Assembly (NCBI GenBank): GCA_963971305.1
Contig: OZ020307.1
Span: forward strand, 17,249,501-17,313,500
Length of the DNA stretch: 64,000 nt
Direction of reading: 5' to 3'
Source: Arcuatula senhousia
Lineage: Eukaryota; Mollusca; Bivalvia; Mytilida; Mytilidae
Within the stretch, counting starts at the first letter, position 1. Each line of letters opens with the position of its first letter. The position numbers were made by a program, and so were the translations under genes. Positions 22,634 through 35,507 of this stretch are shown piece after piece. The notes beneath the pieces were generated by a model. It was not told where the DNA came from, did no database searches, and saw nothing but the letters and a program-made list of their open reading frames with translations.

Positions 22634-23142
22634 GTGAGATTAGTGTTATTGTTAAAAATATATTGCCTGTATTTTTGGCCGTATTTAAAGAGTGAAAAAA
22701 TCAGGTTATAAAATGAGGAAATAATTTTTTCAACAGTTTTCTCAGCAACTACTAATCACAGACTCATGATAATTGGTATGCAGCATCAGCATGGGGTCCC
22801 ATACCCTGGGATTTTATTTCTGGTCTGATGATCACCTGACTTTGAAAAATTTTAGTCTGAGTTCATTAAAACATAGAAATTTAAGCATTAGTACAACTGT
22901 CACCGTCATCTCAACATTAAAAGTCAACGTCTTAGCTGAGTAATGTTTGAGAAAACAACTAAACACTCAATTGTCTAATCAGAACTGCTTAAATTCCAAA
23001 ATTTTACATTAGAATTCTAATTATGATTTTGTATTGCAGAAATTTCACAATACTTTTAAAGAACAAGTTATTTTATCATTTTGACCCCCAATACATTTGC
23101 AAGCTAATTTTTAGTCGTTAACATATCCTTTATTCATCACAG
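22634..23142 (+). other. Intron G-H of copy 1
   Basis: No gene is seen. Contains a degenerate ACTAATCACAGACTCATGATA repeat segment also present in copy 2 (49780-49860). In copy 2 a Tc1-type remnant and a hairpin-headed repeat are inserted in the matching intron. Confidence 0.5.
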
Positions 23143-23298
23143 GCAGTTACTGAATGACTGTGGTATTGGTGTCTCCAGTTTTAGTGGAACCAGTGGACAG
23201 TCAGCTACCAGTGAAGGTCCTGTTGTCAGTCAACACAGAGTTCTTCTCTTTTGTCAACTCAAAAGTATGCTGGAAATTGTAGAACATGATCTGCTCAA
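23143..23298 (+). CDS. BTAF1: BTAF1 copy 1 exon H (motif IV)
   Basis: Acceptor CATCACAG, donor CTCAA|GTAAGA. Encodes QLLNDCGIGVSSFSGTSGQS then HRVLLFCQLKSMLEIVEHDL, helicase motif IV. Four differences from copy 2, all synonymous. Confidence 0.93.
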
Positions 23299-25027
23299 GT
23301 AAGATATAGATAGTGCTTAAGAAATTTATGCAACCTCAAAAGAAATCCTTACCAAATTTAAAAAAAAAAAAACATTTTGTGAAGTTTTTCTTGACTGTTC
23401 TTCATCAATTTTTTAAAAGATTAATTTCTTAGAAAAAAATTGCTATCCCTGTGCTAGTGAAAGTATCAAAATAAGCTTGTCTTGACTTACATTATCTGCA
23501 TAAATGACTCGGGTTATAGTTTTGAATAAGGTCCCTATCTCAGCAACCGAAGTGGTAGAAGAATGATGTTAGGTCGGTGTGAACATCTTGGATAGTAACC
23601 AACCTCTGTACCATAATTAGGTCACCTTTGCCTACATTTTCTACATGAACTATGTGGGTTTAAGTTTTGGTTTAGGTCAGCAACTGCAAGTGATAACATT
23701 GGGTCAGTCATGACATCTAGGATAATCTTCCATACCAAAATAAGGTCACAATGACCTACATTGAATTTTCTTTATGAATAATTCAGGTTAAAGTTTTGGT
23801 AAAGGTGCATATCTTGGCAATTCCAATTAGTAGAAGGATGATATTTGGAAATTGGGTATATCTTCAATGGTAATTGACATCTGTTTCAGAATTAGGTCAC
23901 CTTGACTTACATTTTAATGTAACGAGCAAGGGGATTAGCTTTCCTGTGCAACTGCTCCATTTCTTTATTTTCCTTAATATTTTATAAAAATATAAGACAC
24001 CAAAATTTATATTTATTGTTTGACCATTGATTTTCTTGTCTCACAATGATCTTAGAAAACAAAAGTATATTTGGTTGATTTGATAAGGAAAGGTAAAATT
24101 TTCAAAAGTTGCATTTATTGTAAAGCAGAGAGTGTATAAACAGGTGTTAGATGTGATAAAGTGTCATTGAATAAACTTTATTATAACTTAATTCAAGTAA
24201 AGAAAATATGTTAAAATTTTAATTTCTTCATTTCTTTTTCATTTTCTTATGAGAAATATTAATTATAAGTTTGTGCCTCCATCCGTCTTAAACATTTGTA
24301 GCATTAAGCCTGGTTCCCAGACTTATCTGACACCAAAGTATTTTTTGTTGTTGAAACTTTCAGATTAAAATGTCGTACTTTATCCTTGTACTGCACATAT
24401 GGTTGATACCCTTGGTGCTTTCATTCACTTTCTTGTTTAAATTTTTTGGGTACGAGTGCTTTCCTTTCAATACTTTTGGTTGTCAACCTTCCAATGTTTT
24501 GATTTCAATGCTGCTTATGATAAGTCAATCTTTGAAATATGGATATACAGCCTAACCAACCCTTTTTATACTGGCCTTGAAACCATCTAATCAGGTTTAC
24601 TGTAGCATTTAAGTGCATCTACATCTAACAAGTCATACAAAAGATGAAATTCCAGTCTTGATGACATTACCATCTATGCCTTATTACCTGTGACATCATA
24701 TTTTAAGTTTTGCTTGAAATTGAAGACCCCTCATCAAGATACAAGAGTCCTCTAGTTTTAACTCTGTCTGTCTGTCTGTCCAGGTTTCTGAAAACTGTTT
24801 AACTATAACGGGTACAGATCTTAAAATTTACACATAGATATTATACCATTTGATGATCTACATAATGAGATTTTATGAAAATCTCTTTTTTTTTTAATTT
24901 TTAAAATCTAATGATCTTTGTTGATTTTGTCAGTGCTTTTGTCTTTAATATTATGTCTAAGATACCTTATGCTATATGTGTAAGAACTAATTTTCAATAT
25001 CTTATAATAAATCTGTATATTTTACAG
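23299..25027 (+). other. Intron H-I of copy 1
   Basis: No gene is recognised. It contains two or three degenerate copies of a repeat with AGGTCACCTTGACCTACATTT (23620-23915) and a (CTGT)n run at 24764-24782. The matching intron in copy 2 is 1.6 kb longer because of MITEs and a tandem repeat. Confidence 0.5.
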
Positions 25028-25105
25028 TACTCACATGCCAAGTGTAACCTACCTCAGACTCGATGGAAGTGTACCTGCAAATAACAGGCATGACATCGTA
25101 AACAT
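25028..25105 (+). CDS. BTAF1: BTAF1 copy 1 exon I
   Basis: Acceptor TTTTACAG, donor AACAT|GTGAGT. Encodes THMPSVTYLRLDGSVPANNR then HDIVN. The last base is T where copy 2 has G, turning the split codon for the conserved Arg of RFNNDPS into Ile and weakening the donor context. Confidence 0.88.
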
Positions 25106-25410
25106 GTGAGTACTAGTGTACCTGTGAATACATTAACAGGTGACTTTACGAGCAAATAAGAAATGACATGGTTAAATGGTTAGTACTAGTGCAGCTGCCA
25201 ATATCAGGCATGACATTGTTAACAATTGAGTATTAGTGTACCTGGGATTATCAGGCATGCCATTTTAAATAGGTGAGTACTAGTGTACCTGTCAATTTCA
25301 GGCATGACATTGTTAAGATCAGATCAGACATGACATCTTTTACAGCTAAGTGTACCTTTCAATATCAGACATTGCATTTTAACAGGTGAGTATTCCTGCA
25401 AATAACAGAC
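25068..25410 (+). repeat. Degenerate minisatellite made of the exon I end and its splice donor (copy 1)
   Basis: About six to seven units of roughly 46 bp carry ACAGGTGAGTACTAGTGTACCT and CAGGCATGACATCGTTA elements, the first being the real exon end. It is shorter and more degraded than the array in copy 2. Confidence 0.8.
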
Positions 25411-26124
25411 ATGTACCCATAAACAATGGAGTATGTTTGCCAATAATAGGCACATCTGATATCATTATAGTGCAACTCCTCCTAAACTGCATTCTTAACA
25501 TGAACAAAGTTCCAAGACATTGCATTGTTCTTGGGTACCATTCAGGGTAGATAATATCCCTTTTGTATGCCTCATCTGTAAGAGTTGCAGGGGCATATAG
25601 TGTTCAGGTCTGGTTGTCCATCCTTTGTTCTGTCTGTTCAAAATGTTTTGAGATTGGGCATTTTGTCTTCTGGAAATATTCTTGGATTTTTTTTGGGGGG
25701 GGGGCAATATAGAGACAAACTAGATGCAGTAGACTTTTGTCAATGTTCAATGTTTGTTCAAAAATAATAGCTGTTTGAATACTTTAAACATCAATGATTC
25801 ATTAAGGTTTAAACGTATTGATCATTATCAGCTTGACATGCATTGAAAAAAGTGGTGCCTTTTAAAGAAATTTGCATACATTTAAATCTCTTTTATTTCT
25901 TTTTGTCAGTAATATTATACCTGTATTACCTGGCTTTATACCTTATCAATATAAATATATTTGGGTTAGAATTTTAAATGAATTTGGTATTGGAGAAAAA
26001 ACTTACAAAGAAGTATTTAAATACTAGGTGTTCATAAATATAATAACTGCATTATATGTATAATACTTCCATACCGAAATGGTTAGTGATGGGATAATAT
26101 ATTGCTTCGATGATGACATAATTT

Positions 26125-26371
26125 GAAAACAAGTGTGATAGTTGTAAATTTCTTTTCATAAGAAAGTACATCTACATACAATGAGTGTTTATAGTTTTCA
26201 AGCTGAGAGGCTAAAAGGGGCACCTGTTGGAGCCTTTATTTCAATGATGACACTAAGGCGAATGCGATTTATACAGTACAGTATACCAGTGCACAAATCT
26301 GCCATCCAAAATGCTAATGGGGCTGTCCAGTTGACCCGCTGCTTTATTTTTTGGTTAAGTCCACATTCCCT
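26125..26371. other. 247-bp tract identical between the two copies
   Basis: This stretch matches 55858-56104 base for base, although flanking intron sequence differs at several percent. It holds short open frames on both strands (+ strand MSVYSFQAERLKGAPVGAF; - strand WMADLCTGILYCINRIRLS). I do not recognise either as a known protein. It could be a conserved SINE-type core, a regulatory element or a gene-conversion tract. Confidence 0.7.
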
Positions 26372-27239
26372 GTTAGGTTTAATTTGTTTTGTTTTATTTT
26401 TATTTGGGTTTTGGGTGGGGGTTCTGGGGAAGTAGCAGGGTCCAAAGATGATCCTAGACGCAGCCCTGGATCTAGCTGTTGCCAGTTTGTGTAGTGGAAT
26501 GCTTGTGCTGTGTAAAAATGATCGAATATAACCTGTCTGAGATATATAAAAAAAACTTTCATTTTACAATGCTGTATACACAACTCCACAATAAAACAAC
26601 TCCACAAATTAAAATGTGGGATGTTTAGGAATCTTCCTGTCTGTCTATATTTCCTCATTTCTGATAAGCACAACTCCTCTTAATAGGCTTAATGGAATTT
26701 GATGAAACTTTACATGAAAAAGATGTGCATGAAGAAAGGTTATCACTTTTGAATATTTGTAAGGTTTGGGCTCTAGTTTAGCTTGTCTGAGGACAAAAAC
26801 TACTAGTACCTTATGATCACTGAATTTACTAAGCTCTCAAACCATTTTTTCCCAGAAATTCAGTATATTACCATTAAATGAAATGAAGAGATTGTACAAT
26901 TGATACTACTGCATTGTTTTTTAATAATAACTTATTTCTGACTATTAACACTAGTTATTGAAATAACTTTTCCAATGCAGTTTTCTCAGAAACTTTTGAT
27001 AGCATCCTGGTATTTTCAATTTTCTATAAAGCATCTTTTGGTGTAAAATTATATCACCACTTTCCCTATTGAATACATTAAAATAATTTCTGATGAGGCT
27101 TGTTTACGGTTTATTGGGATATGGGATATTCACACATTTTCTTAGTGGGATATGGGATATTTGAGGCAAAACTTATTGGGATATGGGAAATTTTTGTCAA
27201 TTTTATTTACAGGGATATGGTATACTGGAAAAACACTTT

Positions 27240-28386
27240 TTAGCTCACCTTGCCGAAGGCAATGTGAGCTTTTGACATCACTTGGCGTCCGTCGTCTGTC
27301 GTCCGTCGTTCAACTTTTCAAAAATCTTCTTCTCTGAAACCGCTTGGCCAAATGTAATGAAACTTATAGGGTTGTTCTGTAGTATGTCCTCTACAAAATT
27401 AACTTTCGAAATTTTGATTCGACAAAAAACATGGCCGCAATGGCTAAAAATAGAACATAGGGGTAAATTGCAGTTTTTTGCAAATTACTCAAAAACCGTA
27501 ACAGATATCAAAATTCTGGCATAGGGTAAAAGTGATCAGCACCTCAAGATTTACCTGCCCAGAAATTTTCAAGAAGATCCAACAACCGATGTAGGAGTTA
27601 TTGCCCTTTTTCTGGATTTTTTCAAAAAAAATACTTATTTAGCCTTATATCTTGAAAACTATACAAGATATTTCAAAAATTTAAATTGCATATGACTACG
27701 CACATCAAGATCTACAAAAGTCGTAACAGAGTCAAAGTTGTAGGATCGTTCCTTTAAGAGTTATACCCCTTGGATTGTAAAAATTGACCATTTTTACAGT
27801 TTTTTGTTCCACTTTTCAAAAATCTTCTTCTCTAAAACTGCTTAGTCAAATGAAATGAAACTTTGTAGGGTTGTTTAGTAGTATGTGGTCTACAAAATTA
27901 TCGTTTGAAATTTCGATTCGACAAAAAACATGGCCGCCATGGCTAAAAATAGAACATAAGGGTAAATTGCAGTTTTTTGCAAATTACTCAAAAATGGTAA
28001 CAGATATTAAAATTCTATTTGGGTAATAATGATCAGCACATAAAGATCTACCTGCCCTGAAGTTTTGAAGAAGATCTGACAATGGTTGTAGGAGTTATTG
28101 CCCTTTTTCTTGTTATTTTTTTTTCAAATTTTGCTCTTTTAAGACTTATATCTTGAAAACAATACAAGACATTTGAAAAATTTAAATTGCATATGGTTAA
28201 GCACATAAAGACCTAAAAATTATGTAATGGGGTCAAAGTTGTATGACCTTTCTTGATAGGAGTTGTTTGCCTTAGAACATTAAAATTGATAATTCCACAG
28301 AGTAGCAGTCCTTTGTTAAAATATCCAGCATATAAGTATCATCGAATACAAGGTGAGCGATTTAGGCTCCTGGGAGCCTCTAGTTG
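27240..28386 (+). repeat. Hairpin-headed repeat (AGCTCACC family), copy 1 only
   Basis: Starts AGCTCACCTTGCCGAAGGCA and ATGTGAGCT, a hairpin with nested TGCC/GGCA arms. An internal segment is roughly repeated (27300-27790 and 27800-28280), each with the core CTGAAACCGCTTGGC...ATGAAACTT. It closes with AAGGTGAGCGATTTAGGCTC. Related copies are at 40930-41160 plus 42092-42300, and at 60409-61560. Confidence 0.75.
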
Positions 28387-29306
28387 GGATACAGGATATT
28401 TGGTGAAAAATTTATAGGGATATGGGACCTAAGCAAGCCCCTCTGATAGCATCACATTTGAAATAGAAAATATAGCATTACCAGGATGCTATTAGGGCGT
28501 GTGGAGAACACTGCATTATACTAAAAAATTGTCAAGATCAAGACATTTTTGAACGGACTTGTGATGTTGAATGTTGGGCAATAGGAAAAGGGCAACAAAC
28601 AGGAAGTCTTTACATAAATCTGTAGTCAGGACAAAGACAAAAATATTAAAATTAAAATGAGTAATTGTCTGACTCCTGGTGCTGTTCTTGTTCATGTTTA
28701 TCAGTTTTGTTATTGCCCTTTCGGACTTTTGACACTTGAGTGCCCCCGTTTGGCTTCTTCCTCTAAAATAAAAGCCCCCCTCTGCCCCTTAAAGTAGTAT
28801 TCCATTAACTGATATTCTTATAAAATGCCAGGTATACATTTATTTTCACATTTAAACAAATGTCAAAATATTCAAAGTCCATTGATTTCTATGTTTTAGA
28901 AATTCATGACATGATTTTGAGCAATATATATTGTTTATGAAAATTTACCAATAAACTGATGCTCCAATTTGGTAAACAGAATAAATTATACTATTAATTA
29001 GGTATTAAACAGGCATGTCAAACTTTTAAAAAAACATGATGATTTGTTTTTGTCAATAGAATATCTTTAATTACTTGGTCTAAAACTGGTTCATTCATTA
29101 AAAGTATTTATCATTGATAACAGAAAAGTCATTTCTCCAATGTTTGCATCTAATAATCTTTGTATCATCTAAAATACCAAAGTCCATTCATAATGTTTTG
29201 CAATCTTACAGTATCAAACAAAAAGTATTTAATAAGTACATTAAATATATTAACAGTTTCTCAGGGAAAAATTTATCCTTTCTATTTTATTTAATTACAT
29301 TGTCCT
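28386..29306 (+). other. Intron sequence with an old Penelope 3' tail
   Basis: 28660-28765 reads GTTATTGCCCTTTCGGACTTTT, the + strand form of the Penelope 3' terminus, degenerate. The same is at 57110-57195, so it predates the duplication. Nothing else is recognised. Confidence 0.55.
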
Positions 29307-30374
29307 TTAGAACCCAGAAAATGTTAGTTCATAGAGTTTTGCCTTTGTTCCCTCTGGATCCTTCTTACTACTGACACATCCTAGATAGATATTACCAGAG
29401 GAAGTCAGAGCCAGAGAATATGGTTTGAAAATCCCAATATCCTTAGGATTGTAGTATGTGATGATCTCTCCTTCATTGTTAAGTATATGTAGATAGCCAG
29501 TTGTGTAGTCAACCACCAGGATATCATCACTAGGAGTTGTTAATAGACCTACAGGTTCCATTGGTTTGTCAGGAGAGTTTATATCAGGATGGCCATGATA
29601 GTATCCCACATTACCTCTGGAATGGAGCACTACTACTTTACGACCATATCTATCACTAACAACAATGCTTCCTTGACTGGTTGTTGTGATTTTCTCAGGA
29701 ATGTTAAATATTTGTTGTTGGTTGTCATGTCCATATTTCTTGATCTGTTTCCCCTCAGTGTTCATCACAATAACAATCCCACCCTTCCAATCCCAGGCTC
29801 CAATGATAACACTGTGATCTCTGGTGACATGGACACAGGTTATAAACCAAGGTTGAACATTAAACTTAGAGTCAATTATTTGTCCTGTCATAGGATTGAT
29901 GATGCCTAGGGTTGATGGTTTACTCACTTTACTTACTAGGATTGGTCCATCTTTCACAATGTAAGTAGATCCTGATGGAGATGTAGCCAGGCCATAGACT
30001 GGAGTCTTGTAGGTTGATAGTGTCTTCACTTTATCATGGTCTATTGTGATGTTTTGTATTATTTTTGTTTTATTATCACCTATCCACAGAGAGCCATCCT
30101 CACAAACAGCCATGAAATGAATGTTTTTTATGTTCACAGTATGCTGCTTCACTACTTTAAATTCAATGACTTTCACCAAAGACTCTGACTCCCTGCCTAT
30201 TTCTTTCATATCAATGACCTTATGATCTTTCAAAAATTTAATATGGCCTTTCTTGCAGTTATTACACATAAGATTGTTACAAGTGATGCATTTCCATTCA
30301 ATCTTGTTACTTGTTTCACATACAGGACAACCAACTGGTATTTGTCCTTTGGGTAAAGATTTAGAAAACGCCAT
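29307..30374 (-). CDS. B-box zinc finger / beta-propeller (TRIM-NHL-like) protein, copy 1, nested in BTAF1 intron I-J
   Basis: A single-exon 355-residue frame opposite to BTAF1. Residues 16-51 form a B-box-type zinc site (C16, C19, C29, C32, C37, C40, H44, H51; CITCNNLMCNNCKKGHIKFL). Residues about 80-355 contain repeated blade-like segments (DGSLWIGDN, GLATSPSGSTYIV, DHSVIIGAWD, SQGSIVVSDRYG, DDILVVDYT, SGNIYLGC) of an NHL/TRIM-type beta-propeller. There is no RING finger and no long coiled coil, so it is not a complete TRIM ligase; it more likely binds protein or RNA partners. ATG at 30372-30374 follows AAAACGCC in reverse; a possible AATAAA lies 16 bp beyond the stop (29286-29291). Duplicated with its host intron; see 57734-58774. 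The family is inferred. Confidence 0.82.
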   Translation of the reverse strand: MAFSKSLPKGQIPVGCPVCETSNKIEWKCITCNNLMCNNCKKGHIKFLKDHKVIDMKEIGRESESLVKVIEFKVVKQHTVNIKNIHFMAVCEDGSLWIGDNKTKIIQNITIDHDKVKTLSTYKTPVYGLATSPSGSTYIVKDGPILVSKVSKPSTLGIINPMTGQIIDSKFNVQPWFITCVHVTRDHSVIIGAWDWKGGIVIVMNTEGKQIKKYGHDNQQQIFNIPEKITTTSQGSIVVSDRYGRKVVVLHSRGNVGYYHGHPDINSPDKPMEPVGLLTTPSDDILVVDYTTGYLHILNNEGEIITYYNPKDIGIFKPYSLALTSSGNIYLGCVSSKKDPEGTKAKLYELTFSGF

Positions 30375-30737
30375 GTTTAATTATATTTCCTTGTTGTGAA
30401 TTTGTAATGGAAGAATGTTTTAAAATTACATTGACACATCTTTACTATCAGTCCGATGGTTGTTTAAAAAATATAAAAATTACTCATGCAGAAATTATCA
30501 ATAAAACTTAAAGTTTAGTACTTTACACCTATTATTAGATGTATTCTAAAGCAGTTAAAGGACTTTTTAAATCGAGTTTTGTACATAAATATATATTTTG
30601 TTAAAGGGACTTTTACAAAAACATGCATAGTTTTCTTTCACACATTTATTGATTTTTTCAAATCACTGGTGGTTTTTATAGAACTAATTTTCAAATCTTT
30701 TTGTTTCCAAAATAATGATAGATAGGAGAGCTGTTTT

Positions 30738-31570
30738 TATACAACCGCAAAAAATTTTGCGATCATATTATGTTATGGCGATGTTGTTGTCGTTGGCGTT
30801 GTCGTCGTTGTCTGTAGACACTTTGGTTTCCGTGCAATAACTTGAATCTAAAGTGTCAAACAGGGTGATAACTACGAAACATTAGACAAGCCTATGCCTG
30901 AAAATATAGTAATCTTATGATTCATGCTAAAAAAAAAAGAAAAAGGAGAATATCAATATTTCAAATGGAGAATAAAGGTCTTTATGTCACTAATAAATGG
31001 AGAAATATTGAATTGTAACATGTATTTTGTCTTGTACATATAATTTCATGAAACTTATTATTGGACATAAATACCCAAACAGAAAGAAAGTTGGTACAAA
31101 AATAATTTTGTGTGCATGGAAAGCATGCAATAAAAAAAAAGACTGACAAGGATGTCCTCCTTATGAAGACTCAGAGGTGCTCTTTCAAAAAATTGTTGAA
31201 CAACATCACTAGAGTATAAATCACCAATATGTCATTATTCTGTCCCACCACGGTATGCCACAGTGTCCTAAAACTTCTAACAATCGTTATTGATCCCAAA
31301 CACACATTCATGGATAGGGTAGTTATAGTTAGCATACTCATTTGTACCAATAACCAAAGGAAATGGAATAAAATGAAACTTTGTATGAATAAAGATACGA
31401 TTAAGTTGACAAAATAAGTCAATAAATTTTAAGTTGATTTTTCTATGAAAACTTGATGTAAATCTGTAATAATTATTTTATGCATTTTAAAGTCCACCAC
31501 AGAATGCATGTGTCTAAAACTTGTTGTGGTCGTATCATGCTGCGCTCGGCGTAGCTTTTTATTGTAGTTG
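30738..31570 (+). repeat. Hairpin-headed repeat (ACCGCAAAA family), copy 1
   Basis: Begins ACAACCGCAAAAAATTTTGCGATCATA, a hairpin with GCAAAA/TTTTGC arms. A GTTGTCGTTGGCGTTGTCG run follows, and it closes near GTGGTCGTATCATGCTGCGC (31527-31546). It lies upstream of the nested B-box gene and is not seen at the matching place in copy 2. Confidence 0.6.
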
Positions 31571-34466
31571 TTATTGTCTCAGGTTGACTGATAATGTCAA
31601 AATTTCCAAAAAAAAACTGCTCTATATACATTGACAATTTTTGAAACACTTGGACTTTGGAAGGGAAAAACGGTTATCGTTCGTATGATAAAAGCAATAC
31701 CTCTTGTATTTAAGACATGTTGACTTGAGTTCAATAAAAGTAGGCCTGATATGGGCTGCTCTAGTTAGCACTAGCACACTACAAAGATAAAAGGAATTCA
31801 CTGTTTTTCGCTTTTCCAAATTCAGAAAAAGATTTTACTTTTATCCATATAATAGAGGTCAATAGATGTAAATGTGATATTGACAATTTTACAAATTAGT
31901 AGCAATGCCTGCAGCCTTCAACATGGATCAGTGATGGATACTGACTGACTGACATGACTGCAAATCAAAGTGTTAAAGCGTTAAAAGGCAAATGAAATAT
32001 ATACATACTTAAACAGAAGATTAAGCAAAAAAGTGAACCAACGCCTGGTGATCTTGGTTTCGTAAGATATCAAGAGGAGGATACCAACCGGTATGCAGGG
32101 CTGTAACTGTGGAATTTAAAAATATACCAAGTCAAAGGACAACAACACCTTCTGGATTTGCAATGTCTATTTTATTACACTCGGTACATTGCGATGAAAG
32201 AGACATGGTACCAAAAACATTTAGATCCAACATCCAACCTCATTATTATAAACATTATAAATTGATAATTAACAGACTTCCATATTGCGACAATACCTGT
32301 CATTCTAATACCCCCTTACACTCTTGAGAGCAGTACCTCTATTGGCCAGGAGGGAAACCAGGGGAAGTGGTACGGGAGTTTAGAATGTGTGTCCACATGA
32401 ATACCCACCATTCATCATTGATAATGCCTGAAGAAAGTCCTTAAATTACCAGAACAATGCAAAAAATGTTGACTTTACAAACTCAACAAATATATTTTAT
32501 TTATTTCTATTTATAACAGTCATGAAAGTTTTATTTTGATTTTCTATTTATAGACATTTGATATTTCTAACAAAAGATGTTTTAAAAGCAAATGAACACT
32601 CTAGTGCTCCCCTCTAGATTATTCAATTTATACATAATCATATTTCAAATAAAAATTATATACACTTTGTGGTGCACATGCATTGTTCACAAGTGGTATT
32701 GATTCAAAAACCCCTTTGATAAAAATGAATTAGTCCAGCATATACCTGTATCCTCATCAAAGAGTATTAATTGTGTATTGAATTTTATGAATGAACAAGG
32801 AAGGAACCCAGCATAAACCAATGAAATAACAGCAATATTTAAAGGAAGAGTGCATGAATAATCATGTTACAGATATTATTGTACATGTATGTTCTGGAGC
32901 CCATTATTAAATAGTTCATTTTGTAAATTGCAAAGGAAGGAATAAAGCTTGTTGTGTTTCATTTAAAAATGGATATATATATTTAAAAAGCATTGCATTC
33001 TAACATATTTGATCATATGTTGATTAGTAATATAGAAAATAAAGAAACAGTACACAGATTTTTCTGTCTAGACTGAAAAAAAACGCAAAAGCCAGCAGTA
33101 ATCTTATGACTACATAAAGCGGCTAACACTTGCCTTATTAAAGTTAAATGCAACTGATTAATCACCAATTTAAGAATTATTTGTGAAGGAATTTAAGGGA
33201 TGGACTGATAATGTGCCCTTCATAATGTCTGCCTATCTGTCTATCTGTTAATAAGATTACTTATTTGTTTCCATGATACGTCACTCCCCACATAATGAAA
33301 CTGTACAAACTTATACTTTCAACCTTGCATATTAATATATAATATGAAAAAAGGAAATGTATATACAAGAGGGGGAAGTAAGCTCAGGGCTTGAATTTTG
33401 GTAAAATTTATATTGACTTACAAATCTAACCCCTACTCTTTAATATAATTTTGTCTATTTATAGTTTTCAAAATTCCCCTTTTGATAATTGGCCAATCAC
33501 GCACCACTTTCATTTGTTTTGATTAAAAAACATACAAGTCATGGAATTTACAGGGTAAGGATGGAAAGAATATCATTTGTCAGGTGTATAAAAACGTCAA
33601 ATTTACAAGAAGTAGAGAGAAGTGACTACTAATAACTCGATTTTGAAGGGAGTGGTTGAAGTCTTACCAAGATAGCAGATTTCTTCTCTTGCGGATATTA
33701 TAGAGAAGGGGGTAAATCTATTGTTATAAAGTCAATATAAATGACCACAATTCAAGCATCTGTTGTAGTTAGTGCTTAAAATATTCTTAATCGTACTATC
33801 ATAGAAGATTTCATTTTATATTATGCACAAGTAATGAAGGTAACGATTCCTGTTGGAATTATTTGCTGGATGATACGTTTAGTGCTGTTTGAGTTCACGA
33901 CTTAATGGTTTTTGTCTCGCCTACGAAGAAGAACAGGACATAGGTTTTACTTTACTGGATGCGGTGGCCATGATGGCGGCATTTAATATCACTATTAAAG
34001 TTTTATGATTACCTCCTTATCTCAAGAATTATTAGTCCTAGGTTGATGAAACTTGCTATGCATATGCCACAGTAGTAGCTTAGCACAGCTGCATGCCCTT
34101 CTTTTGATCTTGACCTAGATTTTTAGGTTGATTTAGTGATTTAGACATTTTGATTACATATTATAGTAGAGTGAAGGTTTTATTAGTACTATAATTTCTA
34201 GTTTAACGAAACTTCATTTGTTTTGCATCAGATCTAGAATTTTATAGCTGCATCCTCATCTTTTGAACTTGGAATTTTAATTGAGCAACATTAATTTCTT
34301 TGGTATTTTGAGAAATATGAGAGTTATAGTTTGAAATATAATGATGAAAATTTAGAAATATATGAAATTTGACAATGAATTTATGTTTCTGATTGTGTGA
34401 GTATGCAAGACATACCTTAATATTAACTCTTGTTATATCCATATGTCTTTGTATTTATAATTGCAG
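31571..34466 (+). other. Remainder of intron I-J, copy 1
   Basis: No gene is recognised. A degenerate TCTCGCC-family head is at about 33913-33950. The final 250 bases align with 61600-61883 in copy 2. 32080-32115 contains GGTATGCAGGGCTGT, found inverted at 59193-59208. Confidence 0.4.
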
Positions 34467-34596
34467 ATTCAACAATGACCCATCTATTGATATCCTACTT
34501 CTAACAACCCATGTTGGAGGACTGGGTCTTAATCTCACTGGGGCAGATACAGTTATCTTTGTAGAACATGACTGGAATCCAATGAAAGATTTGCAG
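34467..34596 (+). CDS. BTAF1: BTAF1 copy 1 exon J (motif V)
   Basis: Acceptor ATTGCAG, donor TTGCAG|GTACTT. Encodes [20 protein letters not shown] then [20 protein letters not shown], helicase motif V. All six differences from copy 2 are synonymous. Confidence 0.94.
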
Positions 34597-34910
34597 GTAC
34601 TTTCACAAACTTGGTGCCAATGAAAATTTGCTGAATTTGTCTTATTGCCAGAAAAGCAAAGATACATGTTATACAATACCTAACAAAATATTTTATTGAA
34701 TAATTAGGTAATATCAAAATTACAGAACTTGGAGCATCAATCTCAATGTCAAAGAAAAAAGACAAAACACACAGGAAAAGTTATAGATCGCAATGGTCCT
34801 GACTTGGTACATGCATCTCAAATGAAATGGTATTTCAAGCAGTGATTATGGTGTGCCAAATCTCTCTCTTTCTGTGATCAGGAAATAATTCAAATGTTTT
34901 ATTTCATAAC

Positions 34911-35507
34911 TAGAAAAACTGTGAGCCGCAGCTCACAAATAAATACCCCCCACTTCCCAAAAAAATTAATCAGATAAAATTAAGAATAGGAGATGCACAT
35001 CTACATTATGTCACAAAGATTGTGTGTAGGTTTCATGAAAATCCATCAAGGGGTTTAGGAGGAGTTGCAGATAAGAGATGGGCACCCCCATGTAGTCGAA
35101 TAGCTGAGCCTATGTATTGCTATGGGAAACCCCAAAATCATTCTGATCAAACTTTCAATTAGTAGGTGCACATCTATAAAGATTGTGTAAAAGTTTCATG
35201 ACAATCCATCAAGGGGTTTAGGATGAGTTGTGGATAAGAGATGGGTACCCCCATGTAGTCGAATGGCTAAGTCCATGTTTTGCTATGGGAAACCCCAAAA
35301 ATCATTCTGATCAAATTTTAGAATAGTAGATGCACATCTACATTTTGTCACAAAGATTATGTGTAAGTTTCATGAAAATCCACCAAGGGGTTTAGGAGGA
35401 GTTGCGGATAAGAGATGGGTACCCTGAAGTGTAACAGAAGGACGGACGGAAGGACGGACGGAAACCCCTATCACTATATACCCCCCACTTTTGAAGTGGG
35501 TTTAAAA
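34911..35507 (+). repeat. Hairpin-headed repeat (GTGAGC family), shared by both copies
   Basis: The head is CTGTGAGCCGCAGCTCACAA, a short perfect hairpin. Three internal units follow, each with CATGAAAATCCATCAAGGGG and TTGCGGATAAGAGATGG. The tail is GACGGACGGAAGGACGGACG and ATACCCCCCACTTTTGAAGT. The equivalent is 62337-62947. Confidence 0.8.

Noticed and set aside
27152..27524. Small plus-strand frames in the AGCTCACC repeat as genes
   Set aside because: They lie wholly in repetitive sequence and start at the hairpin head; no conserved protein is recognised.
29589..29909. Plus-strand frames over the B-box/propeller genes (also 58016-58339)
   Set aside because: Antisense shadows; the minus-strand frames carry the zinc ligands and propeller repeats.
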